From Hyperoplus lanceolatus (Eukaryota > Chordata > Actinopteri > Uranoscopiformes > Ammodytidae): a stretch of 64,000 bases of DNA. The position numbers and the translations under genes are program-made. How positions within the stretch are numbered: position 1 is the stretch's first letter; each line of letters begins with the position of its first letter. Shown here piece by piece: positions 42,630-54,260 of this stretch. The notes beneath the pieces were generated by a model, which was not told where the DNA came from, searched no databases, and was given only the letters and a program-made list of their open reading frames with translations. The stretch is taken from assembly GCA_026929865.2 (NCBI GenBank), contig CM049413.1, positions 17,693,001-17,757,000 on the forward strand, given 5' to 3'.

Positions 42630-43143
42630 TCTTCCCGGTTACGACAGGTACGTCCCCACTGTATTTGACACACCAGGAAATGGTGAAACTACAGTGAACT
42701 GGACTTCCCACCTTGCCCACCCTGGCCCCTGGCTACCGCCGGCCCTGCTCTACACACTGCTTTGAGCTTCTCCACCCCTCCCCCCCCTGCTGCAAACCCC
42801 ACTCCGTTGTGATTGGTTACCTTCCTTCTAGCGGCGGGACATTTTCAGGAAGGTGGGGGCATGCAGCCGGAGCTTGCCTGAGCGGCAGCATTACCATACA
42901 TGGAAACATGACAGAAACGACCCGAGCGTGACAGAAACAATCCGGAAATTTGAACGAGTTCGGCTCGACCGGCTGCCATAGTGTTTAGTGCTCTGCATAG
43001 CCACCCCAGACGGTCAGCAGGGAATACGTCAAAATGCATGTACGTAATTATTTGATACTGTAGTATGGTTAAACATGACTATAAATCATTATAACAACGT
43101 TTATAGGTCATAAAAGTCGAAAAGTATCATAGGTCCTCTTTAA

Positions 43144-44288
43144 GTTGTACAGTATAACATAGGGACATACATGTTTTACTCTTTACTACATGAACAGTTT
43201 CGATAAGAATTGTGTCTGCAAGGCAGAGGGAAAAGGTCTCTGCTGCCAATAAAGAATTCTAAGCTGGAACCATTAGTTTATTTATTAATTAGAAAATCCA
43301 CAGAAAATGTATGATAGCATAGGCCTTGTCATTTTTATTTTAAAAGCAAACAATAGCAAACATCAGATGGTTCCAGCTTCTCAGACGTGGGAATGTGGTG
43401 TTTTTAAAAGCAATTTGAAATAATCACATACCCTACATATTTTACACACAATTCTGAAATATTTTATATAGTAACTTTTAATCGTAAAAGTATTCAACAA
43501 TAAAATATCCAATAAAATAATTGTTAGTTGCTGCCCAAAATGATACCTCTATCAAACCAACAACAATCTAAATCAATTGTGCATCCGGATTTGCATGTGA
43601 TGTCAACAAGTCACCACACAGTTGCTTTTTTCTTCATGATTTCTATTTTGTGATATTTTCCTGACTTATCTCACACACTTCATCACAAATCATCAGCAGT
43701 TGCCGACCTAAGAGGCACACTAACATGGATTTGTCCACCATCACAGGAAACCTTTGAATGGGTTCACTGCTGCCACACAATGCCCCGACCCAGCAGGCTT
43801 TGCTCCCTGTGACATTTCTGACATGGCGAGGGCCTGTTCATTCAGTCAGGTAATAAGCACTCAACAGGGAGGCACCACTACAAACCGCTACGCCCCACTT
43901 ATCCGCTGGCTTGAAAAATAGCTCAGCAAACAAGTCTGTTTCCGAAGACATGTTGCCTTAGCAACCGAGGCACTGTACCCCTTCATTTTAATAGAGGGGA
44001 TCTAAAGTGTCTGCTTTTATAATGGCAGTTTTGAAAAAAGTTTACATCCCGAATATACAGTATATTCCTTGTTTCTACCTGCTAGTGGGGCACTGCAGCC
44101 ATGCTTCATTAATATAGAAGCATGGCAGGCTGCCTGCGCGCGTGTGTGAGAGTAGCACAGACGTGACAGTTTAGCGGTAGTAAGCCCGCGTGTCGCTCTG
44201 TCTGTAGAACGGCCGTGCCTCTCTCTCCAGTCGCCTTTCATTGAAAATATTACCAGACACGTCAAGCCATGATGGCGAGAGTATCTTT
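43144..44288. other. Intergenic, nothing recognised
   Basis: AT-rich up to about 44050, then a GC-richer 230 nt bordering the next hAT-like end. No gene supported. Confidence 0.5.
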
Positions 44289-45300
44289 TAGGGTTGGGCG
44301 ATATGACCAAAATCTCATATCCCGATATAGGTCATTTCATATCCCGATAACGATACATTTCACGATATAGCATATTTTCTGTAAATTAAGGTAGGCTAAT
44401 AAAAATGTAATATTTATGACACATTGAAATAAGGCCTTTCTCTGATTACATTTTGAATTATATGCTGGACAAATAAAAAGTATTTACAGCTATTGGATTA
44501 TTTTTTCCTTTTATTCAAACTTAACTTTTCAAGCATGCAACAAAGTAGAAAATGTTCATGTAATCTGACGTCCAATTTAATACTGTAGGCCTATTACAAC
44601 CTTAGTATTTTAGTCTGCAACAGCGCACTGTTCTCTACACCTTGTAATTCAGTGTATTTGTTTTCTTTCTCTAAATTATCATAATTTCCAATTCAAACTA
44701 CCAAATTCAGTGCAAATAGCCCGCAATGTAAATGTTTTGGGAGTCCTTCCTCCACGGCTTATTTCAGACCGTGTGGACTCACACTGTACGCCTGTGCGCC
44801 GGTGGTTGCTATGGCACTGCTGCAGGCGAGGCTCCAGTCGCCCTTCGTAGCGAAAATGAAAGTTAAAATGAATGACTTGGGGCTGCCACTAACGTTCATG
44901 AAGCTTTTGGTGTGAGCGCAGGGTAACAAGTAGCTTTTGCAAATGACAGGCTTTCTTTTCCGTTCTATCACCAAGGAGTAGTCCCACATGGAAGACATGG
45001 TACCAGTGACGGAAGTGCAGCGGGGCTAGCAAGCCCTGCCTTCCTGTGTGTGCGCCTCAAAATAAAAGTCAACTCGCGTTTCTCAAGTTAAATGCGTTAA
45101 TGTGAAGCGTAGCTGTAGGAAATGTTCAGTTTGAATTAACAGTAAGTTAACTGCGAGCTACATCAATAGTTTGTGTCGTAAAGAGTGGGATTTGTGACAC
45201 AACAGAAATAAACGATAGGCCTATTGCATAAAATGAAATGATAGACGTTTATGTTTCGTCAGACGATAGCCTATATCTCATCATATCGCACAGTATATTT
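44289..45300. mobile_element. hAT-like element, right end truncated
   Basis: The left terminus is TAGGGTTGGGCGATATGACC with subterminal ATATCCCGATA motifs. Related inverted motifs (GATAGCCTATATCTCATCAT, ATATCGCAC) occur near 45265-45295, but the expected terminal CAACCCTA is missing there. No transposase was seen. Confidence 0.55.
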
Positions 45301-45329
45301 TATTAGTAAAAGCCACTATTAATGAAAAA

Positions 45330-45450
45330 TATCCCACCCAAAAGAGGGAAAAAAAACGGGAAGACGGGATCCCGTCGTCACTTCCCGGTACGCGGGGGCT
45401 GACCAACTTCCCAGGATTCCCGAAATCCCGAGTCCCGCTCGGCAACCCTA
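45330..45450 (-). mobile_element. End fragment of a second hAT-like element
   Basis: Read inverted, it starts TAGGGTTGCCGAGCGGGACT, followed by CGGGATTTCGGGAATCC. Only one terminus is visible. Confidence 0.45.
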
Positions 45451-45508
45451 GTTGAGAATGAAGCAACCTGAATCCAGATGCAGCTTAATGTTAATATGTC
45501 TCTGCGTT

Positions 45509-46310
45509 GGGGCGCCCTTAGCTCAGTTCTTAGGGCGTCTCCCCCCCGGGCCGGACCCAGCAGCAGAACCGGGTTCGATTCCCACCCGCGGTTGTTCTCT
45601 TCATGTCACTCCCCTCTCTGCCCCATTTCACCTCTGTTTCTTAAAGAGGACCTATGATGCTTTTTGACTTTTATGACCTATAAACGTTGTTATGATGATT
45701 CATAGTCATGCTTAACCATACTAAATGATCAAATAATGACTTACATGCATTTCGACATATTCCCTGCTGACCGTCTGGGGTGTCTGTGCAGAGCACTAAA
45801 CACTATTCTAGCCAGTCGAGAAGTCACGTCTTCAAAGCGGTCTACCCTTTCATAATTTGCGACGTCGCATAAAACTTTGTGACGTCTCCACGCGGATGTT
45901 TCCATGTATGGTAATGCTGTCACTTCCCTGTTCGCGTCTGCCTCGCGCCCTTATAGGTCCATGCTCGCGCTTCCCGCCACTGAAAGTGTTCCGGAAGGAA
46001 GGTAACCAATCACAACGGAGTGGGGTTTGCAGGAGGGGGGGGGAGGGGAGCGGAGATGGCCGAAGCACAGGCGGAGGGAGCCGAAGCACACACACTCAAG
46101 TGTTGACAGGATGTGCTGGATCGCCAAAATAAGAGAAAGAGCTTCCAGAAAATCTACATAGTTTTTTGTGATGTGATTCGTGTCAGGTTGCTCTATAGCG
46201 GTGTAAAACAAGAAATTAAGACCAGAAAAGTAGTATAATAGGTCCTCTTTAAACACTATCAATAAAGCATGAAAAATGCCAAAAAATATCTTTAAAAAAA
46301 ATTTAAAAAA
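45509..46310 (+). mobile_element. tRNA-derived SINE split by a MITE
   Basis: The head shows an A-box-like TTAGCTCAGTT (45518-45528) and a B box GGTTCGATTCC (45572-45582). The body is CATGTCACTCCCCTCTCTGC. The SINE breaks off at 45640 and resumes at 46253 with CACTATCAATAAAGCATGAA and an A-rich tail, the expected continuation of this fish SINE type. The break is exactly the 612-bp TTAA MITE copy D. Confidence 0.8.
45641..46252. mobile_element. AGGACCTAT-family MITE, copy D (inside a SINE)
   Basis: It runs from TTAAAGAGGACCTATGATGC to TAATAGGTCCTCTTTAA with TTAA at both ends. Near-complete and aligned end to end with copy E in inverse orientation (GTTTCCATGTATGGTAATGC, GGTAACCAATCACAACGGAG). 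Confidence 0.9.
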
Positions 46311-47237
46311 TTCTCTGTGTGTTAAGATTAACCTGTACTTACTGAAAACGTGGTTAAAGTGTCAGAAATGTGTTTAAACATAAATACAACCACGGTCTCA
46401 GTGTCTCAACAGTCCTCGTCTTACTTTGTGAGTGGCTGTCTGAGTTATATTAATTACCATTATGTTCGAAAAAGTAAAAGGTAGCACATCTCAGGAGGAT
46501 TATATACTATCATTTCACTTATTTATCAGGCTCACATAACAATAAATCAACGGCAACGGATTTTTGGCAATAAGCCTTCTTCAGAGCAATTTGGGTGAAA
46601 TTATAGTATTTAGTCCTCCTGAACTTGAAAACTATTGTATCAAGTCTGTGTCATGTGTACACACACTGATTACTGGGCTGTACCCCCCCCCCTCCACACA
46701 CTTTACAATTCTAGAGTAGGCCTATCATGTTGAAATAACAATTAACAGCCTACTTGACATCAAAAACAGCAGACAGTGCAACAGCACGCCTTGAGTTTAC
46801 CTCTTTGTGTTTGATCCTATGACCTAATTCAGTTTTTTCCACCGCATGCAGGAAACGTGACGGTGTCCGGGGAAAAGTAATCAGCTCTGTGTAGGGTCAA
46901 TAACATGACAGATGAGCCAATTGTTAATTTTTCATGAGGATTTCTCAGCACTTGTTCTCCCACCTCCCTTGGAGTTGGAGAGAAGATACATTATTAATTA
47001 GACCGCCATAAAACATGCACTTCTTTATGTAGATTAGGGGATATTTCAGACATCTATAATTAAATTCAGCTGATCCATGGTATTTTGCCAGAATTCCCCT
47101 AAGGCTTATTTCAGTTATTATAATGAACGACAAGCAGCAGGGAGTGATACAAGAGGTAGCAAAATAAATGCGTTTGTATACAAAACATGCTTGTCCCTTG
47201 TATTACAATAGCTCATGTTCAGCATTGTATTGACCTG
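46311..47237. other. Intergenic, nothing recognised
   Basis: AT-rich; a short poly-C lies near 46684-46692. No gene or repeat ends seen. Confidence 0.5.
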
Positions 47238-48310
47238 AGGCCCTGTTTCCACCTGGGATTATGATGTGACTTTGGTAATCTGATCACAAATGGCCAGCTC
47301 TCAGTCCATGTGCTCACACCTGTTTTTCCACATGTGACTTCTTTCTCCAGTTGTGATCCGATTCCATTTACCCACTCTGTATGTAAATCACCACGTACAT
47401 CATTTCCGTTGGCTTTGCTGTTTTTAACCGGTGGGGTTCAAACAAGTTAACATTCAGGGCTGTACAGTGCCACAGTTTTAATCGCATTTGCCATTAAAAT
47501 GTAGGCCTATTACGTGCAAAGATAATTACAAGGCCACTCATACTCGTGCGACAGGTTGACGAGATACTGTCTCATTTAGACACAGAGGAGCGATGCACAA
47601 CACTGCTTAGAGGGCTCTACATTCGCCAAATGCGGGGGTAGTAAATTAATACGCCACTTTGGCTGGTGAAAGATGTGTACTCGCCGGGATGCTATTCTAA
47701 TGTCTGCATCTGATAAACAAACTCTCGTCACAACCACCGGCACGCGGCTTTCTGAATTAACACAGTGAAGTTACTGCTTGTGCAAACAGAACATATCCTG
47801 TACGCCTTCACATTAAAAGCCTGTTACTAGCCAAACACGAGTTGACCTTTATTTTGAAGCAGATAAGAACAGGAAGTTATCTGCAGGCCTGCAGAGTACC
47901 AGTCAAAAGCAGCAACTTCCGTGTTATCAGATATACGCAGTGAAATGAAAACAGAGGACAGAAAGCTTTTCATTTGCAATACTTTTAACTGTGTGCTCCC
48001 ACTAAAACCTTTAGTTGCAGCCATGGTGCTGCCAGTGATGCATTGTCTATGTATTTCCGCTCAGGCAGGGGGCGGCAGTTGAGTAGGCGGTCCCTAATGT
48101 GGACAAAAGTCATATAGCTGTTTCCACTACTATTTGAATGCGGACACATCGGACACAAGAGGCGTAAACCACTTCTGAATGTGGTTTGTGTGATCCGATC
48201 TCAATGCGTCTTCAATGCGTCCTGAGCGTGTTTTCCACCTGTAGTTAGAGCTGTCCAGCTGTGATCCGATGACAAAAATCAGATGTTAATGCCATGTGGA
48301 AACGCGGTCT
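47238..48310. mobile_element. MITE with GTTTCCACCTGG-type inverted ends
   Basis: The left end is GGCCCTGTTTCCACCTGGGA with TTATGATGTG. The right end read inverted is AAGACCGCGTTTCCACATGG with CATTAACATCTG. TGTGATCCGAT motifs recur near both ends. It has no transposase, and the target duplication was not resolved. The ends recall those of 23698-24436, but the interiors differ. Confidence 0.65.
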
Positions 48311-48692
48311 TATTAGTTGTTCTGTCTTCAACAATCACCTATGGTATGGATTAAAATTGTTTCCTCGGGTTACTGTCCATCACTGTGATTCTCTGCACTC
48401 CACCTCTAAAATCATCATTGAATGAATAAATAGTTCTGAATCCTTTGTGCCCAGTCAAACAAGGTTTCAGGCAGACACTGTTGACTTGTTTCCCCTGAAT
48501 ATTTATGCAGAAATCTGAGTTTTAAAGCAATATCTGACTTTATCTCAATGGCCGTACAACAATGTGAAATATGCATTATTGCTCTTCCTTGTGCTCCATG
48601 TACATGCATGCATTTTTTATGGCAAACAATGTTTTTTTTTGCAGCAGCAGTGTACACTGACAGTCAGTACAGAGAGAGATTGGACGCTCTCA

Positions 48693-48950
48693 GATAGATA
48701 GATAGATGGATGGATGGATAGTACTTTATTCAGAAACAAAAGGAAATTGTGTAGCAGCAATAATCATCAAATCAAATGTGAACTTTTTAAAAGTGCATTG
48801 TCCACATCCACTTATTGAAGATGTAGCCTATCCCTGCACAGAAGGGAGTCCTTGATAGATAGTTATTGCTGTTGGCAGGAATGACCTTCTGCCGTGGCCC
48901 TTATTACAGCAGGATCCAACCGGTAGGCTCTGTAGGGGGTGTGCACTTTT
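48693..48950 (-). mobile_element. LINE 3'-end fragment with (GATA/GATG)n tail
   Basis: A GATA/GATG repeat at 48693-48720 is joined to TACTTTATTCAGAAACAAAA and GGAAATTG, the common 3' terminus of fish Rex/RTE-type LINEs read inverted. TGTTGGCAGGAATGACCTTC further in matches the same 3' region. Coding sequence is absent. Confidence 0.55.
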
Positions 48951-51490
48951 GACCATTATTTTAAGCAGCTATTGCCGTTCAACTTTAGATAAACTGCTAA
49001 TTCAGCATTCACCATTATCTCCATAAGGGCACCAAACTATGAAACGAAATTGGCCTCTCCGATGTCTCTTTCTGTCCATGTGTGCAGATCTGATATAGTT
49101 CATCTGATTATCGTTACTTAGAATGTGGCAGTTTAATGTGTTAACACTCCTCTGACATGGCCAAACCCACCTCCAACAAACTAGACATCAGATTTATCCG
49201 CTGCCTTTAAACTGTGATTATGTGTCTCTCTCTTTGCTGTTCTGGCACTGGCGTCTTAAGTGTTGGTGACAGATTGAGTCCAGTCCAGAAACTACTGACG
49301 GGTTCTTCCGCTTCTGTTGCGATGACATAGCACTTGGGGCGGAGAGATATTTAAAGCTGAAAGCAATTTTTTTTTTTAGAAAAGTACAAGTAGAGCCGAC
49401 GTCAATTTATTCCAAAATCTTGAAACACGTTATTTTCTCGCATGATCAACATGATGTCATGGAGCCTTGTAGCAGCACCTAGTGATGGCTGTGAGGCGAT
49501 GAGTATATAGTGGCTCCATTTAGGCACTTCAGCAAGTGCTGGAGGAAATGCAATCAACTACACTCTCTGTAATGAAAAAGCTCCCAGCCCAGTTGCTTTT
49601 GTGGTCAGTGGTCGAATAAACACGCAACACCAATCCCGCAGGGTGCGATGCCTGCCGGATATGGTGCTTTGCTCAGCTTCTCAGACATTTGTAAAATCAA
49701 ACTATCAGTCATTCCACTTCAATCACACCGGCCAGGCCCAGAGTGGATGAAGCAGTAGCAGCAGCAGCAAACCCACTCAAATTCCCCACAAGTGTGAGTG
49801 AACACCCCCCCCCAATTGATGCTTAAAGCTGAAGGCACATTTCATCATTATTTTTACTTAATGGAATTGTGGGTCTACAGGGGTAGGGGGCAAGGTAGAG
49901 AGGTCACTTTTTCAAAAAGTGGAAGCAAACCCTCTTAGATCCGAGAAGTCTTAGTAATACCCCTCTATTATTGTTTTTCTCTCTTATACTGAGAGACAAA
50001 CAGATCTGACTCGTTTATATGCACAGCAATACTCCAATATTAACCCGGTGAAGACGTTATGAAGCTAGCTTCCTCTGCTAGTGTAGGTCTAAACCGGAGT
50101 ATTGACCTTATTCAGAATAGGCTATAAACATGGTCAGGGTCTCTCACGTGAACGGCTACATTATCTGTTCTCTGTGTATGTTGTTATTTGCCAATTTATT
50201 TAGACTGAAAAAAAAAAATCTCATAACTGATGACACATTATGGCCAGTATGTGTAGAGTAAAGAAATATTCTTAATGACACTTGTAAAAGTCACAGTTTA
50301 ATTGTAGTGGCATAAAATTAATCCATACCATATTTTATTGTCCTTGTGAAATTATTGCAAACCATCAGTCTTTCTGTCTATATACTTCACAGCTCCTAAA
50401 GAAACACTTAAACCTGATGAGCCAACAGCTTTGCTTTCCAAAGGCTTTTATTGAACTGCGTAATCGTCAGGCAACATGACACCCTTCTCTGATATTGTAA
50501 TTAAAGCTAGTGGCCAATGACTGCATCCTAATCTGTTTAAAGTGACACACAGGCGGAAGGAAGGATGCAGCTTAGAAAACTCTGAGCACTTTTGCAATCA
50601 GCTGCCTGATTGAAAGTAATTACCCAGAGGACGATAATGTGGTTTGCTAACTTTACAACCAGCCGCACACCGAGAGTTAAAATGATTTATCAGAAGAGAG
50701 GGAACTCTAGGGCCAACATGCTTGACACATGACACATATTTTAACCAGTTTCTACCGATACAAAGATGAAGCAACACCAAAATATGATCAACACATATAT
50801 TTCTCACAACCCACACACTTTACCTTTGACTCCAGTGATACGACAACCTAGTTAGGGAGTATCAGTGCCTGCAGCCTGCTATGTGAACAAATTTAATAAT
50901 ATATGGCAGTTAGATGTCATGTAAGGATTTTGGATTATTCACACTCCCCGGAATAATTTCTGTTTTCATAAATGCGCAGCACTGCTAAAATAGCTGTTCT
51001 TGGTCTTTTTGATCAACAGCAATTCTCACTGAATTCATGGTGCATCATGAAAATTATATCATCAATGAGCACACAGATAACCGAATAAAGGCTAATCTTT
51101 TTCGCGGAAAATAAGGTACATGTTACGTTGTTGGCATGTGTTGTACAGCTGGATGCGAGATTATTAACTGAGGAAAAGCATCAAGATCAAATGAACAGAA
51201 AAAAAAAACTTTAATCTGGTGCTTGTCTTCTTACAAAGCAGTGTGCCTGAGTCATGTGGATGATCACGCTGAGTAAAACCCCCAGATGGCTCTTTTTTCC
51301 TGTCAGTCCAAGTTTCAGATTGGAAACAATTTTGTCTTTTATTTAGCAGAGTTCCTTAGATAACAAAGTAATCCTGCAGTGAAATAGCCTGTTTTGTTTC
51401 TATAGTAACAACACGGGCTGCCGTCAAAGAAGAATGAATATAAAGCGTTAGGGGACAAAGTTTTGTCAGCCTACACATTTAGAAGGTTCA
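48951..51490. other. Intergenic, nothing recognised
   Basis: No supportable ORF or repeat ends. A short poly-C lies near 49806-49813. Confidence 0.5.
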
Positions 51491-51495
51491 GCCTG

Positions 51496-51585
51496 AGGGC
51501 AAAGCAAGTGTATTTATATAAGGCATTTCAGCAACAAGGCAATTCAAAGTGCTTTGCATAAAACTTTAACAGGTAATTTTCATTT
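51496..51585. repeat. Short dispersed-repeat fragment
   Basis: GTATTTATATAAGGCATTTC and CAAGGCAATTCAAAGTGCTT form a well-known dispersed fish repeat segment (LINE/SINE 3' part). No full element is present. Confidence 0.5.
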
Positions 51586-51991
51586 ATACTTTGTGTATAC
51601 CAGCACACGTTGTTGTATAGCAAAACAAGAAACTTTTAAATTAATTAAAACATGTGGGAATGCACTTTCCTTTCTTCTTTATCTGTAAGCTGTGTGTATG
51701 AGTGAGCTATAGGTTGGTGAAGGTGCCAGGGAACACAGGCCAGATAAATGCTGGCAGTCAAGACGTGCAATAAAACAAAGTGATTGCAGCCATATCTCTG
51801 CTTCTCGTCACTACAATCCTACTCCTGGCAGCTCCCTGCGGTGCAAAGGGGTTTCCTCTGGAGCAACCTTACTACAGACATGCCCAGGGCCTGCCTCGCA
51901 TGCTGTCCCCCCAACCACTCTGTGTGTGTGTGTCTCTTCCTCCACAGATGACAGATGCAACCAACAGAGAGATGCTCAGTGAATACCAGGA

Positions 51992-51993
<2 letters not shown>

Positions 51994-52084
<91 letters not shown>
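51994..52084 (+). repeat. (GT)n microsatellite
   Basis: About 45 uninterrupted GT units. Confidence 0.98.
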
Positions 52085-52087
<3 letters not shown>

Positions 52088-53463
52088 GACCACTCAACCA
52101 GACTTCAGTCAATTTCCCTCAAAACAGAGTGGAAACAACATATTTGGAACAACAACAAGCCAAAAGGACTAGAAATGATGCTGGAAAATAATGGCAGTAG
52201 TTAATGTAAGAATAAGAATTGTATATCAGACAGTCGTACTTGGGGGTGGGTGTATCATAATTCCTCTCTCTGTCCAAAGATAGTCTCATAGTCATGAATC
52301 TTCATGGTCGGAATCCTCATTCATTCATATGGTGTTCAGCCTTGTGTAGAGTAGATGGCTCCTCACCACTAATCCTTCATTCTGGAGGCGATTGTTTCAA
52401 TTGAAATTGCGATATTGATTAGCAAGTGGTTCGTGTGCACATGTTCTTTATTCACTTTGTTGGCAGATGTTAAAGGCCTACTTCACCGGTTGGAATATGA
52501 AGGTGTATTGAACTCGGAGATCCTATGAAGTATAAATGTGCAAAAAAAATTGAAATCGGATCATCCTAGCCTGAGAAAAGGCAGAGAGAGTGTTTTATGG
52601 TGTCACTGTCTAACCCTACATTTCTCTTTCTGTGACATCACAAGAGATGTAGATGCCGGAGCAGTGCAGTTTGGCAAAAAACATCCACCAATGATCTATA
52701 GATGTTCAGGTGGCGTGGAAGCTGTTGGACAACAGGTTAGCTACAACAGGTAAAATGTTTTTATTTTCTGATTTGATCAATTTTTCTTCTATTGATTTTG
52801 TTTTGATTTGCCATTGTATTTGCATATATTAACTTGCTAAATGTCATCAGGTTGAAAATATGACAACAGGGTTTTCCTTTACCTTGAAGACCTGGAATCC
52901 ATTGAATGTGTTGGTCCACTGTGGTTTTTAGTGTCACGCTGACCCATACCTGTGTTTGTCAACGCTCTGCATATCCCTTCTCCTCCCCTCTCCTTGGCCA
53001 TCTTCTCTTTAAACTCAGGGGACATTGTCAAGACGCGTTGTGTCTCCGCTCCTGCCTCACTTCAATCTCAGACCTCTCCAATTTTTTACCTGAAGCTACA
53101 AAAAGTCTGTCACACATTATCCCCTCTATTTACCCCCCCCCCCATTTTCTCCTCTTAGCCCAACATGTCATCTTATTTTCACCCCCCCCCCTCCATCTTA
53201 TCCCATATAGGGGTGCCATGGATGCCAGAGGGGAACATTAAGATGAATCTGGATCCCAAATGTGCACACATAGATGTTGAACACATCCGTGTTGCACATA
53301 CACACACGGGTACAAACCTTTCATTTTTGATACATACATCCCTTGCCCTGGAAATACTGTATATGTCATTCATGTATTGAGCCGGGGGCCAAACTGTAAA
53401 GGTGCCTTGACATTGACCATCATTTGTGAAACTGAAAAGGCTCTCTCTCATTATCTCTCTCTA

Positions 53464-53592
<129 letters not shown>

Positions 53593-54260
53593 TGCCCTCT
53601 TTCTTCCCCCTCAATTCCTCTATCAAAAAGTCACTCAGAAAATAAGTGCAGTTTGAACAGATTAGAATCAATCATAATGATGAAACCTGGTTGTAACACC
53701 ACAATCCGTGTGGCCTTGCCATTCAACAAAGCAGACAGCATTGAGGTTTTTGCACGCCCTGTTATCTCCGATTGTAGCCTAACTAATATCACTTTTATCT
53801 GGAGCACTGGCATATCGGAGAAAAGACCAAATCAGTTGAATGACAGCAACTTTGTGGAGATGGGGGAAACAAATTCCTCCAACATAAAAGATGGGTCCAA
53901 GTTTGGACCAGGCAGGGTACAAAATGACACTGAAGGCGTAGCTCCATGTGAAGTTGGTTAATCCAATTCCAGGTGAACCAAATTTCACCGTAAAGATTCA
54001 TTTGGTGTGGAGACGCTGTGCGTTAGCCCATCCCAACTGCTCTGCAGAGCATCAGAGGAAAAGAGCTGCATCAGTCTCTCAGGTGATAGATTGGAAATCA
54101 AAGTCTTAATCATACACTCTGGACTGTTGCCTGGCAACAGGCCTCCCCTTGCTGAACTTGTCTGTTGGCTGAAGAGAAGCAAAGATGAGAAGAAGATGAC
54201 AAGCCGAACAGCGAGAGCACGGGGAGCCTGGGCTGTACTGTATGACACGTCTAACTAAAT

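Larger units (their letters stand above)
38128..42660 (-). mobile_element. Near full-length non-LTR retrotransposon (L2/CR1/Rex1-like, Jockey superfamily)
   Basis: Two uninterrupted minus-strand ORFs (ORF1 42629-41931 and ORF2 41889-38794) are separated by about 41 nt, preceded by a short leader. They are followed by an AT-rich 3'UTR of about 650 nt ending in an ATCAAA-type simple repeat at 38128-38155. The lack of frameshifts contrasts with every other transposon in the window and suggests a recent insertion. The exact 5' end and target duplication could not be fixed. Confidence 0.85.
36797..42755. mobile_element. hAT-like element with 8-bp target duplication, host of a LINE
   Basis: The element spans 36805-42747. 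Its left end is CAGGCCCGGTTCTAG and its right end read inverted is CAGGGCCGGCGGTAG. The 8-bp flanks CTCTACAC at 36797-36804 and 42748-42755 are identical. A LINE fills about 38128-42660. In the remaining arms no hAT transposase is recognisable. Another hAT-like terminal segment (GGGGGGCCCCCTGGCAGTCG to GGGCCGGCGCTG, 37887-37942) lies in the left arm, so that arm may itself be composite. Confidence 0.72.
36669..43143. mobile_element. AGGACCTAT-family MITE, copy C, split by nested insertions
   Basis: The left arm 36669-36796 starts TTAAAGAGATCCTATTAAAC and matches the arm of copy E (TATAGAGCAACCTGACACGA, CATCACAAAAAACTATGTAG). The right arm 42756-43143 ends ATCATAGGTCCTCTTTAA and also matches copies D and E (GCAAACCCCACTCCGTTGTG, CAGACGGTCAGCAGGGAATA). 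The 5.9 kb between the arms is a hAT element carrying a LINE. Confidence 0.85.

Noticed and set aside
42064..42765. 233-residue + strand ORF
   Set aside because: It is the antisense shadow of LINE ORF1 and has no independent features.
44289..45450. A single hAT element with TAGGGTTG...CAACCCTA ends
   Set aside because: The two ends belong to different sequence families beyond the first 8-10 bases and the flanks (GTATCTTT and GTTGAGAA) do not match as a target duplication.
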